Source: CAZOLI01 sp964580675
GTDB lineage: Bacteria > Planctomycetota > MHYJ01 > CAYXQY01
DNA length: 64,000 bases
Assembly (NCBI GenBank): GCA_964580675.1
Contig: CAZOLI010000005.1
Location: 62,001-126,000 of the forward strand
Direction: 5' to 3'
The position numbers and the translations under genes were made by a program. Below the pieces are notes generated by a model. It was not told the DNA's origin. It ran no database searches and saw nothing but the letters and a program-made list of their open reading frames with translations. This document shows positions 16,699-26,165 of this stretch, piece by piece (within the stretch, counting starts at the first letter, position 1; the number at the start of each line of letters is the position of its first letter).

Positions 16699-17226
16699 AT
16701 GAACACGGAAAGTCAAAAAATTGATCGTGAGAAGTTAGAGGAACTGACGAATGTCCTCAAGAAGGCCCTCGAGAACCACCGGCGCCTCCTGGCCGTGGCC
16801 AAAGAAAAAAAGACAGCGCTTATAGAACTGGACTACGACCGACTCGAAAAAACGGTCCGGGCGGAAGAAAAGTTGCTCGAAAACATTACCCGAATTGAGG
16901 AGAAGCGCATCCGGAAAAGTATTGAAGTAGCCGAGGAAATGGACCTGGACCCGGAGGAAGTCGGTCTTCGGGAAATCGCGGAAGAGGCGCCGGACGCCTT
17001 CCGCGATCAGTTGCGGTCCGCCCGGGAGGACCTCCGGGAGGTAATGTCACGCATCCAGGAAATCAACAACCGAAACGAACAGCTTGGCAAACACGGAATG
17101 GAACGGGCAAATGATTTTTTGAACGCACTCGTCGGTAAACAGGAAGAGTCCGATACGTACTCGGCCCGTGGTAAAAAACAGAAGAAGGAGGAACAGAAAC
17201 GAAGACTGATTGATCACCGCGTGTAA
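16699..17226 (+). CDS. flgN: FlgN-like export chaperone for FlgK/FlgL
   Basis: A 175-aa almost wholly alpha-helical, charged protein (EELTNVLKKALENHRRLLAVAKEKKTAL and ELDYDRLEKTVRAEEKLLENI) matching the FlgN coiled-coil pattern, with a basic C-terminus. GGGAGG precedes the ATG. Placed directly before flgK, as FlgN usually is. Family assignment rests on pattern and position rather than on strict motifs. Confidence 0.85.
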   Translation: MNTESQKIDREKLEELTNVLKKALENHRRLLAVAKEKKTALIELDYDRLEKTVRAEEKLLENITRIEEKRIRKSIEVAEEMDLDPEEVGLREIAEEAPDAFRDQLRSAREDLREVMSRIQEINNRNEQLGKHGMERANDFLNALVGKQEESDTYSARGKKQKKEEQKRRLIDHRV

Positions 17227-17357
17227 TGCCGGCGGATGGCGAACCGGCAAATTAGGAGTGGAGGGGCTCCTGCGAAAGAGAACGGAAGAATCATTCACGC
17301 GCTGAACCTGTACTGGAACAAAAAAAAGCGGTTACCGAATCAGCACGGAGGCTGATC

Positions 17358-19340
17358 ATGAATTTATACAACTCGTTACGCACCGGACTTTCCGGACTGC
17401 TTTCAAGCCAGACATCCCTTCGGACCACCGGTCACAACATATCCAACGCCAATACTCCCGGTTATTCCAGGCAACGGACCATACTCGAAAGCAGAACCCC
17501 CGTTGACATGGAACAGTACAAGCTGGGCCGGGGATCCAGTGTAAACAGCATTGAACGAATGGTTGATCAGACCCTTGAGAAACGCATCCAGGACTCGAAC
17601 TCCAGCCTGGAATCTCTCTCGGAACAGCGCAAAGCACTCAAGCGAACGGAACAGATCTTCGGTGAACTTTCCGAGGCGGATATCGGTAACAGCCTGGCCC
17701 GTTTCTTTTCGTCTCTGGAAGATCTTGCAAACAATCCGGAGGATACGTCGGTGCGGACACAGGTTGCAACCAGGGGATCGGAATTAACGGACCAGGTTCA
17801 ATTTGTGTCTGATCGACTCCAGCGAGCGAGACAGAACATTGACGACCAGGTGCAGGAAGTGGCCCGGGAGATCGATCGGCAGATCAATGAAATTGCCCGT
17901 CTGAATAGGGAGATTGTAAAAACCGAAGGCGGTGGCACCAACCGGGGAACGGCAAACGACCTTCGGGATCAGCGAGATCTCCTGCTTCGAAAGCTGTCGA
18001 AGAACCTTGACATCAAAACCCGGGAAACCGAGTCCGGGGCCATCAACGTACGGGCCGGAACACGGGTGCTTGTCTTTCGGGACAAAGCGGAAAACATCGT
18101 AACCCGAACGAAAGTGGAGGGAAACCTGGAAAAACACATCCCCCAGATTGAATCCACCGGCACCGAATTGCCCAGCGAGGGGGGTAGGCTCGGGGGTCTC
18201 ATTCAGGCCCGGGACAACGACCTGGCATCGGTACGCCGGGATCTCGACCGCCTCGCGGAGGGCATTAAATACGAATTCAACAAACTTCATTCGGAAGGTG
18301 TGGGACTGAAACGACTGAAAAGCGTTACGGGAGAAGAAACCATTTTGCCCCCGGCAATTGACAATGCCGTTAGCGGTGCGGATCCGTCTGCATCGCCAAC
18401 GGGACCACCGCTGGCCACGGACGGGACCGTGGACACGGCGCCCACGGATAACTCCATCGTGGACGACAGCCTCGCCGGTCTTCCGGACGATCACTTCAAC
18501 AACATGCGCCTCGTCATTAAGGACGGGCCCAACCGAAAACTGACCCGCCGGATTAAGGACTTCGACGGGTCGTCGGGAAAAGTCATCTTTGATAGCCCCC
18601 TTCCCGAACGGCTGAGTGCGGGGACGGAATTTCAGATTTCCGGACTGAATCACCCGGTAAAAAACGGAAGCTTTGACGTGGTTGTGACCAATGAAAACTC
18701 CGGCAAACAGGAAACATTTAACATCGAGGTGGACCTGGACGGGATCGGAACGGACGACGATCTGCAGGACATCGTGGACGAGATCAATTCCAAAGTGAGT
18801 GCGGATTTCCCCGGTGTCACCGCCCGGGTAACGAATGACAATCGGTTTGAAATGGAGTCCAGTTCGGACAACGTCCGGTTCCGTTTTGACAATGATTCCA
18901 GCAACTTCCTGGCCGCGGCGGGCGTCAATACATTTTTCACCGGAAACAACGCCAGTCAGATTTCGGTTCGTGAGGAAATCCAGAATCGGGTTGACCTGAT
19001 TACCGCGGCTCGATCCGGGCCCGGAGGTGACAACACAAACGCCGTTCGAATGCTGGAACTTCGGAATCAAAAGGTCCTGAACGAAGGGTCCGAAACATTG
19101 GAGGAGAATTACCAGAGCCTGATCGGCGAAATTGCCTCCAACCTGGACAACTTAAAAAACCGAACCGACAACCAGAAGAACCTTAATGAACAGTTGATGA
19201 ACCAGCGAGACCGGGTTTCCGGGGTCAACCTGGACGAGGAGGCCGTAAACATGATTGAGTTTCAGAAACAATTCCAGGCGTCCGCGCGGTTTATATCGAC
19301 GGTAAACCAGATGCTCAGCTCGTTACTTCAGGCGACCTAA
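17358..19340 (+). CDS. flgK: hook-associated protein 1 FlgK
   Basis: First hook-filament junction protein. 660 aa, about 100 more than usual. N-terminal SLRTGLSGLLSSQTSLRTTG then NISNANTPGYSRQR, DQTLEKRIQDSNSSLESL, and the C-terminal LNEQLMNQRDRVSGVNLDEE followed by AVNMIEFQKQFQASARFIST are diagnostic. The extra length is a central variable region (about 330-545) with a hook-IN-like segment (EVDLDGIGTDDDLQDIVDEIN). GGAGGCTGATC precedes the ATG. Confidence 0.96.
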   Translation: MNLYNSLRTGLSGLLSSQTSLRTTGHNISNANTPGYSRQRTILESRTPVDMEQYKLGRGSSVNSIERMVDQTLEKRIQDSNSSLESLSEQRKALKRTEQIFGELSEADIGNSLARFFSSLEDLANNPEDTSVRTQVATRGSELTDQVQFVSDRLQRARQNIDDQVQEVAREIDRQINEIARLNREIVKTEGGGTNRGTANDLRDQRDLLLRKLSKNLDIKTRETESGAINVRAGTRVLVFRDKAENIVTRTKVEGNLEKHIPQIESTGTELPSEGGRLGGLIQARDNDLASVRRDLDRLAEGIKYEFNKLHSEGVGLKRLKSVTGEETILPPAIDNAVSGADPSASPTGPPLATDGTVDTAPTDNSIVDDSLAGLPDDHFNNMRLVIKDGPNRKLTRRIKDFDGSSGKVIFDSPLPERLSAGTEFQISGLNHPVKNGSFDVVVTNENSGKQETFNIEVDLDGIGTDDDLQDIVDEINSKVSADFPGVTARVTNDNRFEMESSSDNVRFRFDNDSSNFLAAAGVNTFFTGNNASQISVREEIQNRVDLITAARSGPGGDNTNAVRMLELRNQKVLNEGSETLEENYQSLIGEIASNLDNLKNRTDNQKNLNEQLMNQRDRVSGVNLDEEAVNMIEFQKQFQASARFISTVNQMLSSLLQAT

Positions 19341-19369
19341 AGGAAGTCCGTTAACCGGGAGGTAAACCA

Positions 19370-21340
19370 ATGGCTTCACCAATTGTTAGCTCAACGTTTT
19401 CACGGACGACGGACCCGCTGCGACAGCGGCAGATTCTCAACAACATTGAACGCATCAACAATCGAATTGATCGATTGAATGAGCAGATCAGCAGCGGGAA
19501 GAAAGTACTCAATCCCTCGGACGATCCGCTCGCCTCCAACCTGATCCAGGATTTTGAAAAACGAAAGGGAGAAAACGAAAAATTCGTAAACAACATTCAA
19601 CGAGCAACCTCCAGACTGGACACCACGGACACCGCCCTGTCCAACATGCACGACCTTGCCGTCCGTGCCCGGGAAATTGCCACCTCCCAGGCCAACGATT
19701 CCGCCACCGCCAACACCCGTTCCTCCTCCGCGGAAGAAGTCAACCAGCTGTTAAACGAGGCGGTAAACATCGGCAACACAAGATTTGAAAACAGATTCCT
19801 CTTCGGGGGAAGCCAAACGGAAGAAGCTCCCTTTGAAAAAGTCGGTGACACCGTGGCCTACACGGGAAACACGGACGATCTTCAAACGCAGATCGCCGGC
19901 GGTGTGTTCTCAAAGACCAACCTGGATGGGAATGAAGCATTCGGGGCATTAACGGAAGAAATCCAGGGGCGTCAGGACCTGGATCCGGGAATCACACCGG
20001 ACACACGACTCGACCGGCTGAACGAAGGTAACGGCGTCGAACGGGGCAGAATTTCGGTTGACGATGGTTCCGGATCTCCCGAAATCATCGATCTTCGAAA
20101 CGCCGATACCGTCGAAGACGTAATCACGAGAATAGATCAGGCATCGGACGTGGACGCTTCGATTTCCCCCTCCCAGAACAGCCTTCGCCTCGATGATACC
20201 ACCGGCACCAACACCGTCGTTGTCCAGGAGGTGGACGATGGCTCAACGGCGGATGAACTGGGTATTCTGACCTCTCCAGGGGGAGCATCTCCAACGCCGT
20301 TTGACGGACAGGACCTTGAACCCGAATTGAAGGGGGACACCCCGGAATCCATCCTGAACGAGGGAGCCGGCGCCGGGGACCTGTCCTCCGGCATCGTTAT
20401 TCGAAACGAAACACCAAACACGACACATTCCGCGACAATCGACTTTACCGGTGCGGATGACGTCCAGGACATTCTCCAGAAAATAAACAATTCCGGCACA
20501 CACGTGGAAGCGAAGATAAACGAGGATGGAACCGGTATTGACGTTGTAAATACGTTGCAGGGCGGCCGTCTTACCATTGAGGAAAACGGAGGAACAACGG
20601 CGTCGGATCTCGGCATCGAAACCACGTTCGGCCGGTTCCCGCTTGACAACCTTAATGGGGGTCGAGGTGTGAATGAAGTGGCGGGAAATGATCTTCGCAT
20701 AACAAGGCGTGACGGGGTCACCGTTGACGTGGACATATCAAACATCAACCGGGCGGAAGACTTCGAGCCACTCGTGGAAAACGATTCGGAAAACACCGGA
20801 GGAGCAGCCAACGGAATCGACGTCATACTGGACGACGCAAACGACCGGTTCATCATTGAGGATAACACCGGGGGCGGCGGAACCCTTCGCGTGGAAAACC
20901 TGAACGGAAGTTTCACGTCGGATGATCTAGGCATTCGCGGACAGGGATCGGACACTCCCCCGGCTGATCGTATCACCGGGGATTCCCTGAATCCGGTGGG
21001 TTTCCAGCCCGATAGTATGTTTTCCGGCCTTGTCAGGCTCCGTGAGGCCCTACAGGACAACAGTGTTTCCGAAATCCAGCGTTCCGGTCGGCTCGTCGAG
21101 GACGGGGCTCAAACCGTACTGAACGCAGAAGCTCGCGTGGGAGGCCGCATAAACCGGCTTGACATGACGAAGAATCGTCTGGAAGAAGAAAACAAAAACC
21201 TGAAAAGCATGCTTGGCGACATCAATTCCGTTGACATGGCCGAAGCGGCTTCGCAATTGCAGCTTGAACAGCAAACGCTCGAGGCCGCTCTTTCCGCTAC
21301 CTCCCGAATTCAGGGACTCAACATGTTTAACTTCCTTTAA
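19370..21340 (+). CDS. flgL: hook-associated protein 3 FlgL, expanded with three hook-IN-like repeats
   Basis: Second junction protein. The flagellin-like ends are clear (RQILNNIERINNRIDRLNEQ, SSGKKVLNPSDDPLASNL, and SVDMAEAASQLQLEQQTLEA at the end). At 656 aa it is about twice the common size. The extra part (about residues 208-521) is three degenerate repeats of about 90-100 aa, each opening with LD.LN.G.G and closing with ADELGI, ASDLGI or SDDLGI. These should form surface-exposed domains at the junction. Confidence 0.94.
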   Translation: MASPIVSSTFSRTTDPLRQRQILNNIERINNRIDRLNEQISSGKKVLNPSDDPLASNLIQDFEKRKGENEKFVNNIQRATSRLDTTDTALSNMHDLAVRAREIATSQANDSATANTRSSSAEEVNQLLNEAVNIGNTRFENRFLFGGSQTEEAPFEKVGDTVAYTGNTDDLQTQIAGGVFSKTNLDGNEAFGALTEEIQGRQDLDPGITPDTRLDRLNEGNGVERGRISVDDGSGSPEIIDLRNADTVEDVITRIDQASDVDASISPSQNSLRLDDTTGTNTVVVQEVDDGSTADELGILTSPGGASPTPFDGQDLEPELKGDTPESILNEGAGAGDLSSGIVIRNETPNTTHSATIDFTGADDVQDILQKINNSGTHVEAKINEDGTGIDVVNTLQGGRLTIEENGGTTASDLGIETTFGRFPLDNLNGGRGVNEVAGNDLRITRRDGVTVDVDISNINRAEDFEPLVENDSENTGGAANGIDVILDDANDRFIIEDNTGGGGTLRVENLNGSFTSDDLGIRGQGSDTPPADRITGDSLNPVGFQPDSMFSGLVRLREALQDNSVSEIQRSGRLVEDGAQTVLNAEARVGGRINRLDMTKNRLEEENKNLKSMLGDINSVDMAEAASQLQLEQQTLEAALSATSRIQGLNMFNFL

Positions 21341-21343
21341 GAA

Positions 21344-21826
21344 ATGAGTGACGAGACTGAAGTAATCGAAACAACGCGATTTGGGCGCCTCGAAGTACCG
21401 GTGGATTCCGTGTACACCTTTGAAACCGGTATTCTCGGTTTTCCGAACGTCAGCCGATACGTCATTCGGGAGAATCCCAGCGGTGGCCCGTTTGAATGGC
21501 TTCAGTCCGTTGAACGTGGGGACCTTGCGTTCGTCATTATCGATCCCCTTACGTTCAAATCCGATTACACGGTGGATTTCCCGAAGTCCGAGGCGGAAAA
21601 ACTGGGAATTTCGGATTCGGAACAGGGTTTTGTGCGCGTAATCGTCACCGTTGGGGATAACCCGGAGGACATGACGGCAAACCTCAAGGGACCCCTTATC
21701 TTTAATCCCGAAAATCGGATCGCCACCCAGATCGTTCTAACGGGTGAAGAATACACCACCAAACACTGGATTTTTCCAGGACCCGATCAGGAACCGGGCG
21801 AACCGGCGACGACACAGGATTCATGA
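21344..21826 (+). CDS. fliW: flagellar assembly factor FliW
   Basis: Protein antagonist of CsrA that also binds flagellin, linking flagellin secretion to its translation (known from Bacillus). 160 aa; signatures are FGRLEVPVDSVYTFETGILGF, FEWLQSVERGDLAFVIIDP and the C-terminal GPLIFNPENRIATQIVLTGEEY. Its ATG is three bases after the flgL stop and csrA follows 43 bases later, giving the classic fliW-csrA-fliC order. Confidence 0.95.
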   Translation: MSDETEVIETTRFGRLEVPVDSVYTFETGILGFPNVSRYVIRENPSGGPFEWLQSVERGDLAFVIIDPLTFKSDYTVDFPKSEAEKLGISDSEQGFVRVIVTVGDNPEDMTANLKGPLIFNPENRIATQIVLTGEEYTTKHWIFPGPDQEPGEPATTQDS

Positions 21827-21869
21827 CAGCCAGTAAACGAATCACTACGCCTGATAACGGACACAACCG

Positions 21870-22238
21870 ATGCTGATACTGTCGCGAAAAACCGATGAAT
21901 CCATCATGATCGGCGATAATATTGAGATTAAAATCGTCGACGTAAGCGGGAGTCGTGTGCGGATCGGCATCGATGCACCGGAAGGAATTCCGGTACACCG
22001 AAAAGAAGTGTATCAGGAAATTGTCCGTCAAAACGTGGAGGCCGCCGAGGCCGGTGAGGAAGCGGTCGAGGCCCTCGAGGACGCCACGGAAATGATTGAC
22101 GACAGCATGGGGAAGGACAAATCAGATAAAGACAAGGAAGAGAAGGACCGGACCGGAAAACCGTCGGACGGAGACAGCGACCCAAAAACCGATTCTAATT
22201 CGAATCAGGGAGGTGACCAAAATGGGACTTCGGATTAA
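21870..22238 (+). CDS. csrA: carbon storage regulator CsrA with long acidic tail
   Basis: RNA-binding dimer that blocks translation by covering GGA-containing ribosome-binding sites. The canonical domain MLILSRKTDESIMIGDNIEI to PVHRKEVYQEIVRQN fills the first 55 residues. The protein runs on to 122 aa, twice the usual size, with a helical Glu/Ala segment then a disordered Asp/Lys/Ser-rich tail. The last 17 bases of the gene overlap the fliC start, and the tail codons contain the fliC ribosome-binding site and CsrA target. Confidence 0.95.
   Translation: MLILSRKTDESIMIGDNIEIKIVDVSGSRVRIGIDAPEGIPVHRKEVYQEIVRQNVEAAEAGEEAVEALEDATEMIDDSMGKDKSDKDKEEKDRTGKPSDGDSDPKTDSNSNQGGDQNGTSD
22206..22214 (+). 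promoter_or_regulatory. CsrA-binding site over the fliC ribosome-binding site
   Basis: CAGGGAGGT matches the CsrA consensus CANGGANGU at every position and is also the fliC Shine-Dalgarno sequence (GGGAGGTGA, ATG at 22222). Binding here would block flagellin translation, as CsrA does at hag in Bacillus. The site lies in the coding sequence of csrA itself. Confidence 0.7.
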
Positions 22239-23718
22239 CAACAACCCGTCCATAATCAGGGTTCTCCGGAACATCGAGAAAAACAACCGGAACCTCGAAA
22301 ACACCCTGGAACGCCTGTCCACGGGCAAAAAAGTCAATACGGCATCGGACGACCCGTCCGGTTTTGCCCTCTCCGAAAGGATTCGATCACAGATCAGATC
22401 CATGGAGAAGGCCGCCAGCAACATACAGGACGGCAGCAACATGATTTCAACGGCGGACACCGCACTTCAGAATGTGACCGATCAACTTCAGAACATACAG
22501 CAATCCATCACGTTTGCGCTGAACAATGGCTCGGCGTCGGAGGACCAGATTGCCGCCGAACAGGATGCCGTGGACAGTGCCGTTTCCGCCATTGAGCGAA
22601 TTGCCAGAACAACGAAGTTTAACGGAACCCCTCTGCTGGACGGAACAAACGACTTCGTCGTGCCGAGCACAACGGGTTCCGCCATAAATGACCTGGATAT
22701 CAATCGCATGGATTTTCCCACGGGGGCCAGCAGTCGCCGTCTGGAGTTAAGTCTTGTGCAATCCGCCCAGAGGGGTGCACTCCAGATCGGAAGCGCCACA
22801 ACGGAGGCCAAAATTCGTGTGTTCGGACCGCGGGGAACAAAGGATATTAATGTGGCATCCGGTGATGAAAACGACGTACGGGAAGCCATAAACAACGTCG
22901 CGGGGGAAACGGGGATCTTCGCAAGCGCCGCCGGGTCGGCCGGCTCTTCCCTGGCCCTGACAGAGGAATTTGGCGAAGACGAAATGGTGAAACTCGAAGT
23001 GCTTGAAGGAAACGTCGAAATTCAGGGATCCGGACGAAGCAAGGGATTTGCAACCTCCGACAACGGCTTAAATCCGGAAGTAAAATTCAATGGCACAACC
23101 GTGGAGGGACAGGGGCGAGAATTCCGGATTATGAGCAACTTCGTGGACTTTCAGTTTCACTTAAATCCGGCGGGATCGACCGTTTCCATTTCCCCTTCAC
23201 AGTTCAGTGGCGATCAGGCATTCCGCGTGAACAACTCCGGGCTGAACATACAAACCGGGGGCGACTTTGGTAATTCGGACAGTTTGCGTCTCGGATTCCG
23301 CTCCACTTCCCCTGAACAGATCGGTGTTGAGGAAGTGCAGGACGCCATCGGACGGGCCCTCGGAGATGCGGGAGCTGAAAAGGGAGGTTTCCTACAGTCC
23401 ATAACAAGCGGCGAGGACAGCAGCCTCTTCGAGAACCCCGAAAACGCAAAGAAAATTGTGGATCAGGCCCTCGAAAAAGTTGGGCAGTTCAGAAGTTTTA
23501 TCGGATCCACAAAATCGGGTGTTCTGGATAATCGACGGGATCTGTCGGAAAAACTAAACGAAAAGCTCGAATCGTCGAGAAGCCAGATTGTGGACGCGGA
23601 CATGGCGGAGGAGTCCGCCAACCTTTCCCGGCAACAGGTCATTCAGCAGGCCGGCATATCCGTACTCGCCCAGGCCAACACCTTACCGGGACAGGCTCTT
23701 CAGCTGCTCCAGTCCTGA
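22222..23718 (+). CDS. fliC: flagellin FliC
   Basis: Filament subunit, 498 aa. The conserved D0/D1 ends are LRNIEKNNRNLENTLERLST then GKKVNTASDDPSGFALSERI, and NLSRQQVIQQAGISVLAQAN then TLPGQALQLLQS. The central D2/D3 region is of moderate length with no recognised enzyme domain. The start is fixed by the strong GGGAGGTGA eight bases upstream; the frame stays open into csrA but that part is not used. Last gene of the flagellar block. Confidence 0.96.
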   Translation: MGLRINNNPSIIRVLRNIEKNNRNLENTLERLSTGKKVNTASDDPSGFALSERIRSQIRSMEKAASNIQDGSNMISTADTALQNVTDQLQNIQQSITFALNNGSASEDQIAAEQDAVDSAVSAIERIARTTKFNGTPLLDGTNDFVVPSTTGSAINDLDINRMDFPTGASSRRLELSLVQSAQRGALQIGSATTEAKIRVFGPRGTKDINVASGDENDVREAINNVAGETGIFASAAGSAGSSLALTEEFGEDEMVKLEVLEGNVEIQGSGRSKGFATSDNGLNPEVKFNGTTVEGQGREFRIMSNFVDFQFHLNPAGSTVSISPSQFSGDQAFRVNNSGLNIQTGGDFGNSDSLRLGFRSTSPEQIGVEEVQDAIGRALGDAGAEKGGFLQSITSGEDSSLFENPENAKKIVDQALEKVGQFRSFIGSTKSGVLDNRRDLSEKLNEKLESSRSQIVDADMAEESANLSRQQVIQQAGISVLAQANTLPGQALQLLQS

Positions 23719-23733
23719 GGTCCATTACGGACC
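23719..23733. terminator. short inverted repeat between fliC and cstA (weak terminator candidate)
   Basis: GGTCC-ATTAC-GGACC directly follows the fliC stop, with a second small repeat (TGCCCATGGGCA) 15 bases on. Neither has a T tract. The 46-base convergent gap makes a terminator likely, but this one is weak. Confidence 0.25.
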
Positions 23734-23764
23734 GTCCCGGGAATGCCCATGGGCAAAACGGGAA

Positions 23765-25999
23765 TTAACTTCCGAATCTGGAGGAGGATTTCGATTCTTC
23801 CGATTCCACCGGTTCACCGGAGGAAATCTGCAGAAACCCTTCCCCCACAATCCACACGGAAATTGTAAACAGGACAAAGGAAAGAACCGTCAGTAATCGG
23901 GCCTGCCAGTCCGTGGCTGATTCAAGAAAACCGTCCCGGAAGAAACTGATGGTCTGCAGAACAAGGGAGAAGCCCGTCATCAGAACGAGAAAGATCATCG
24001 GAAACAGGTAGTTACGAACCTGGCGCCGATTTCGGAAGAGGTATACGGTAACCACCATCAGCGAAAGCCCGGCAAGCATCTGATTCGTGGCACCAAACAA
24101 CGGCCAGAGTGCGCCCCAGGCCGAGCCGAACACGAGAAAAATGGGAGAGAACGCCGCGAGGGCACTGCCCTTGATCCGTCCGCTGAACAGCTCGGTATTT
24201 ACGACATCGGCCAGTTCATTCAGAATATAACGCTGAATTCTCGTCGCACTATCCAGCGTTGTTGCGGCGAAACTAATTACGATAATCGCAACGAGTGCCT
24301 GGGAGAAATCGGCGGGCAGACCCAGTACTTCCACAAACTGACTCCCCCCCTTTACAAAGGCCCCGATTTTGGCCCCGAAGTCATTTGCCCCTCCCCAGGA
24401 CGAATAATGGGTCCGCCAGAGTTCAAGAGCTCCTATTCCCTGTCCCTCAGCCAGCAACGAAAACCCGGCCGTGGTGGCAAATACCGCCATTAACCCGAGC
24501 ATGCCTTCGCCAACCATTCCGCCGTAACCGATGTACCGGCTGTGTGTTACGTCCGCCAGCTGCTTGGAGGTCGTTCCGGAACTGACCAGTCCATGAAAGC
24601 CGGAAATGGCTCCGCAGGCTATCGTAATAAACAGAAACGGCAAAATAGGCGGAGCGGATTTGACGGGTTTCTTCGTGGAGACCGTGATACCGGTGGAAGC
24701 CAGTTCCCCGGTCACGGCCTTTTTTTGTTCCCCGCCACTTTTCCGAACGGTCATTCGCTTTAAAGAGCCCTCTCGATGCACCCACGCGGTTCCGTCCCCG
24801 GCAAGGGCGGGGACAAGCGTTCCGACAAATCCATTTCCCTCCGTCTGGGTCAGGGATCGTATCGGGTGGGAAGAATTCTTCTTTAATTTATCACCTGTAA
24901 TGGAACCGACAACAATAAATCGCGGGCTCGTGTTCCGTATATCCTCTCTTTTTATTTGTGTGCCGTTGCCGTTCTCTGACGGTACGGTCCCTTCCGGTAA
25001 CAGAACAAGACCGTCCGGAATTCGGGACGGTGGCGTTTCGGACTCAATAGAAAACACCCCCATCGCTCCGGGATAACCCGCCTTCTCATTCCACTTCGGG
25101 GACTTGATCTGAGGACTTGCGATGAGCAGTCCCAAGTACAGTGCCCCGAGCCCAATGTAAAGTTGATGACCATTAATATAATCCCGGGGCTGAAGAAGTA
25201 CCCAGACCGGTATCACCGAGGCCACAAAACTGTATCCCAGCAGAATCACCACCCAGGTAAAGATCTTTTTCTGCTTTAAGGACGTCATGCCGATGGTTTC
25301 CATCCACCCCACACCCTCCAGCGAAAATGGAAGGATATACGTTATTTGAAAATTCTTCAGGGCCGGCACTTCGAGGGTTAGAAAAATAACAGCATAAAGA
25401 GCAACCAGAGCAATTATGGAAGGTATCTTCAGGTCCCAGTCCATCCGGTACACCACAATACCAATGACAACGGCCACAAGTATTTCAAAATTTACGGGAA
25501 CGACCGACTCCGGAAATTCCACGAACAGTGTACCAATTACAACGGCAAACACCGCCAGCACCAGCCAGATGAGAATAGACACCAGGAGGAGAAACAGAAA
25601 CCGGGACCGTGGTCCGATGACCTCACCACAGATATCCCCTATGGACCGGCCTTCGTGACGGACGGACAAAACGAGTGTTCCAAAATCATGAACAGCCCCG
25701 ATGAAGATGGTCCCCAGTACCACCCAGATCACCGCCGGAAGCCATCCCCATAGAACCGCCACTGCCGGACCCACAATCGGTGCGGCACCGGTGATGCTGC
25801 AGAAGTGATGACCGAAGAGGACGTGCTTGTTGGCCGGCACGTAATCCACACCGTCCTCAAACTCCCGGGCCGGGGCTTTTTCCGAGGGATCAAGCTGAAA
25901 AATTCGATGGGCCAGGTACCTGGAATAAAACACATATCCAAGGCCAAAGGCCACAAGGGACAAAAGGGCAACGACGGTTGCGTTTTCCAGTATGCCCAT
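23765..25999 (-). CDS. cstA: carbon starvation protein CstA, with a large soluble insertion
   Basis: Multi-pass membrane transporter family taking up peptides or pyruvate. Signatures include ANKHVLFGHHFCSITGAAPI, WGWLPAVIWVVLGTIFIGAV HDFG, PILPFLFITIACGAISGFHG and FAATTLDSATRIQRYI. The 744-aa protein carries an extra hydrophilic stretch of about 145 residues (about 300-446) between membrane segments, just before PPILPFLF; family members known to me have a short loop there. The insertion contains Gly/Thr-rich strands and no known motif. C-terminus is Ser/Glu-rich. Confidence 0.93.
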   Translation of the reverse strand: MGILENATVVALLSLVAFGLGYVFYSRYLAHRIFQLDPSEKAPAREFEDGVDYVPANKHVLFGHHFCSITGAAPIVGPAVAVLWGWLPAVIWVVLGTIFIGAVHDFGTLVLSVRHEGRSIGDICGEVIGPRSRFLFLLLVSILIWLVLAVFAVVIGTLFVEFPESVVPVNFEILVAVVIGIVVYRMDWDLKIPSIIALVALYAVIFLTLEVPALKNFQITYILPFSLEGVGWMETIGMTSLKQKKIFTWVVILLGYSFVASVIPVWVLLQPRDYINGHQLYIGLGALYLGLLIASPQIKSPKWNEKAGYPGAMGVFSIESETPPSRIPDGLVLLPEGTVPSENGNGTQIKREDIRNTSPRFIVVGSITGDKLKKNSSHPIRSLTQTEGNGFVGTLVPALAGDGTAWVHREGSLKRMTVRKSGGEQKKAVTGELASTGITVSTKKPVKSAPPILPFLFITIACGAISGFHGLVSSGTTSKQLADVTHSRYIGYGGMVGEGMLGLMAVFATTAGFSLLAEGQGIGALELWRTHYSSWGGANDFGAKIGAFVKGGSQFVEVLGLPADFSQALVAIIVISFAATTLDSATRIQRYILNELADVVNTELFSGRIKGSALAAFSPIFLVFGSAWGALWPLFGATNQMLAGLSLMVVTVYLFRNRRQVRNYLFPMIFLVLMTGFSLVLQTISFFRDGFLESATDWQARLLTVLSFVLFTISVWIVGEGFLQISSGEPVESEESKSSSRFGS

Positions 26000-26104
26000 T
26001 GGTTCCGGCTACGCTCTGAACGATAGAGTGATTTTGATCAGAACGAAAGACAGAGCAATGTGTACCAGAACACTGTTCCGATCCAGTAACAGCGTTCGAC
26101 AATC

Positions 26105-26133
26105 TTTTTATAAACCTCGTCCCCGTTTGTCAA
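26105..26133 (-). promoter_or_regulatory. sigma70-type promoter for cstA
   Basis: On the minus strand a perfect -35 TTGACA (26128-26133) is followed by TATAAA (26107-26112) at 15 bases or TAAAAA (26105-26110) at 17 bases. It lies about 105 bases upstream of the cstA ATG in the divergent gap 26000-26342, which otherwise holds no gene. Confidence 0.5.
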
Positions 26134-26165
26134 ATGATCAAAGAACGGTTCCGGACCGGTTCATG

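Noticed and set aside
17314..17330. sigma54-like TGGAAC...AAAGCG before flgK
   Set aside because: The GG and GC are eleven rather than ten bases apart and the -12 element is poor.
17784..19070. 428-codon frame opposite flgK
   Set aside because: Shadow of flgK caused by third-position codon bias; no recognisable protein.
20137..21060. 307-codon Ser/Pro-rich frame opposite flgL
   Set aside because: Shadow frame; composition is that of reversed acidic codons.
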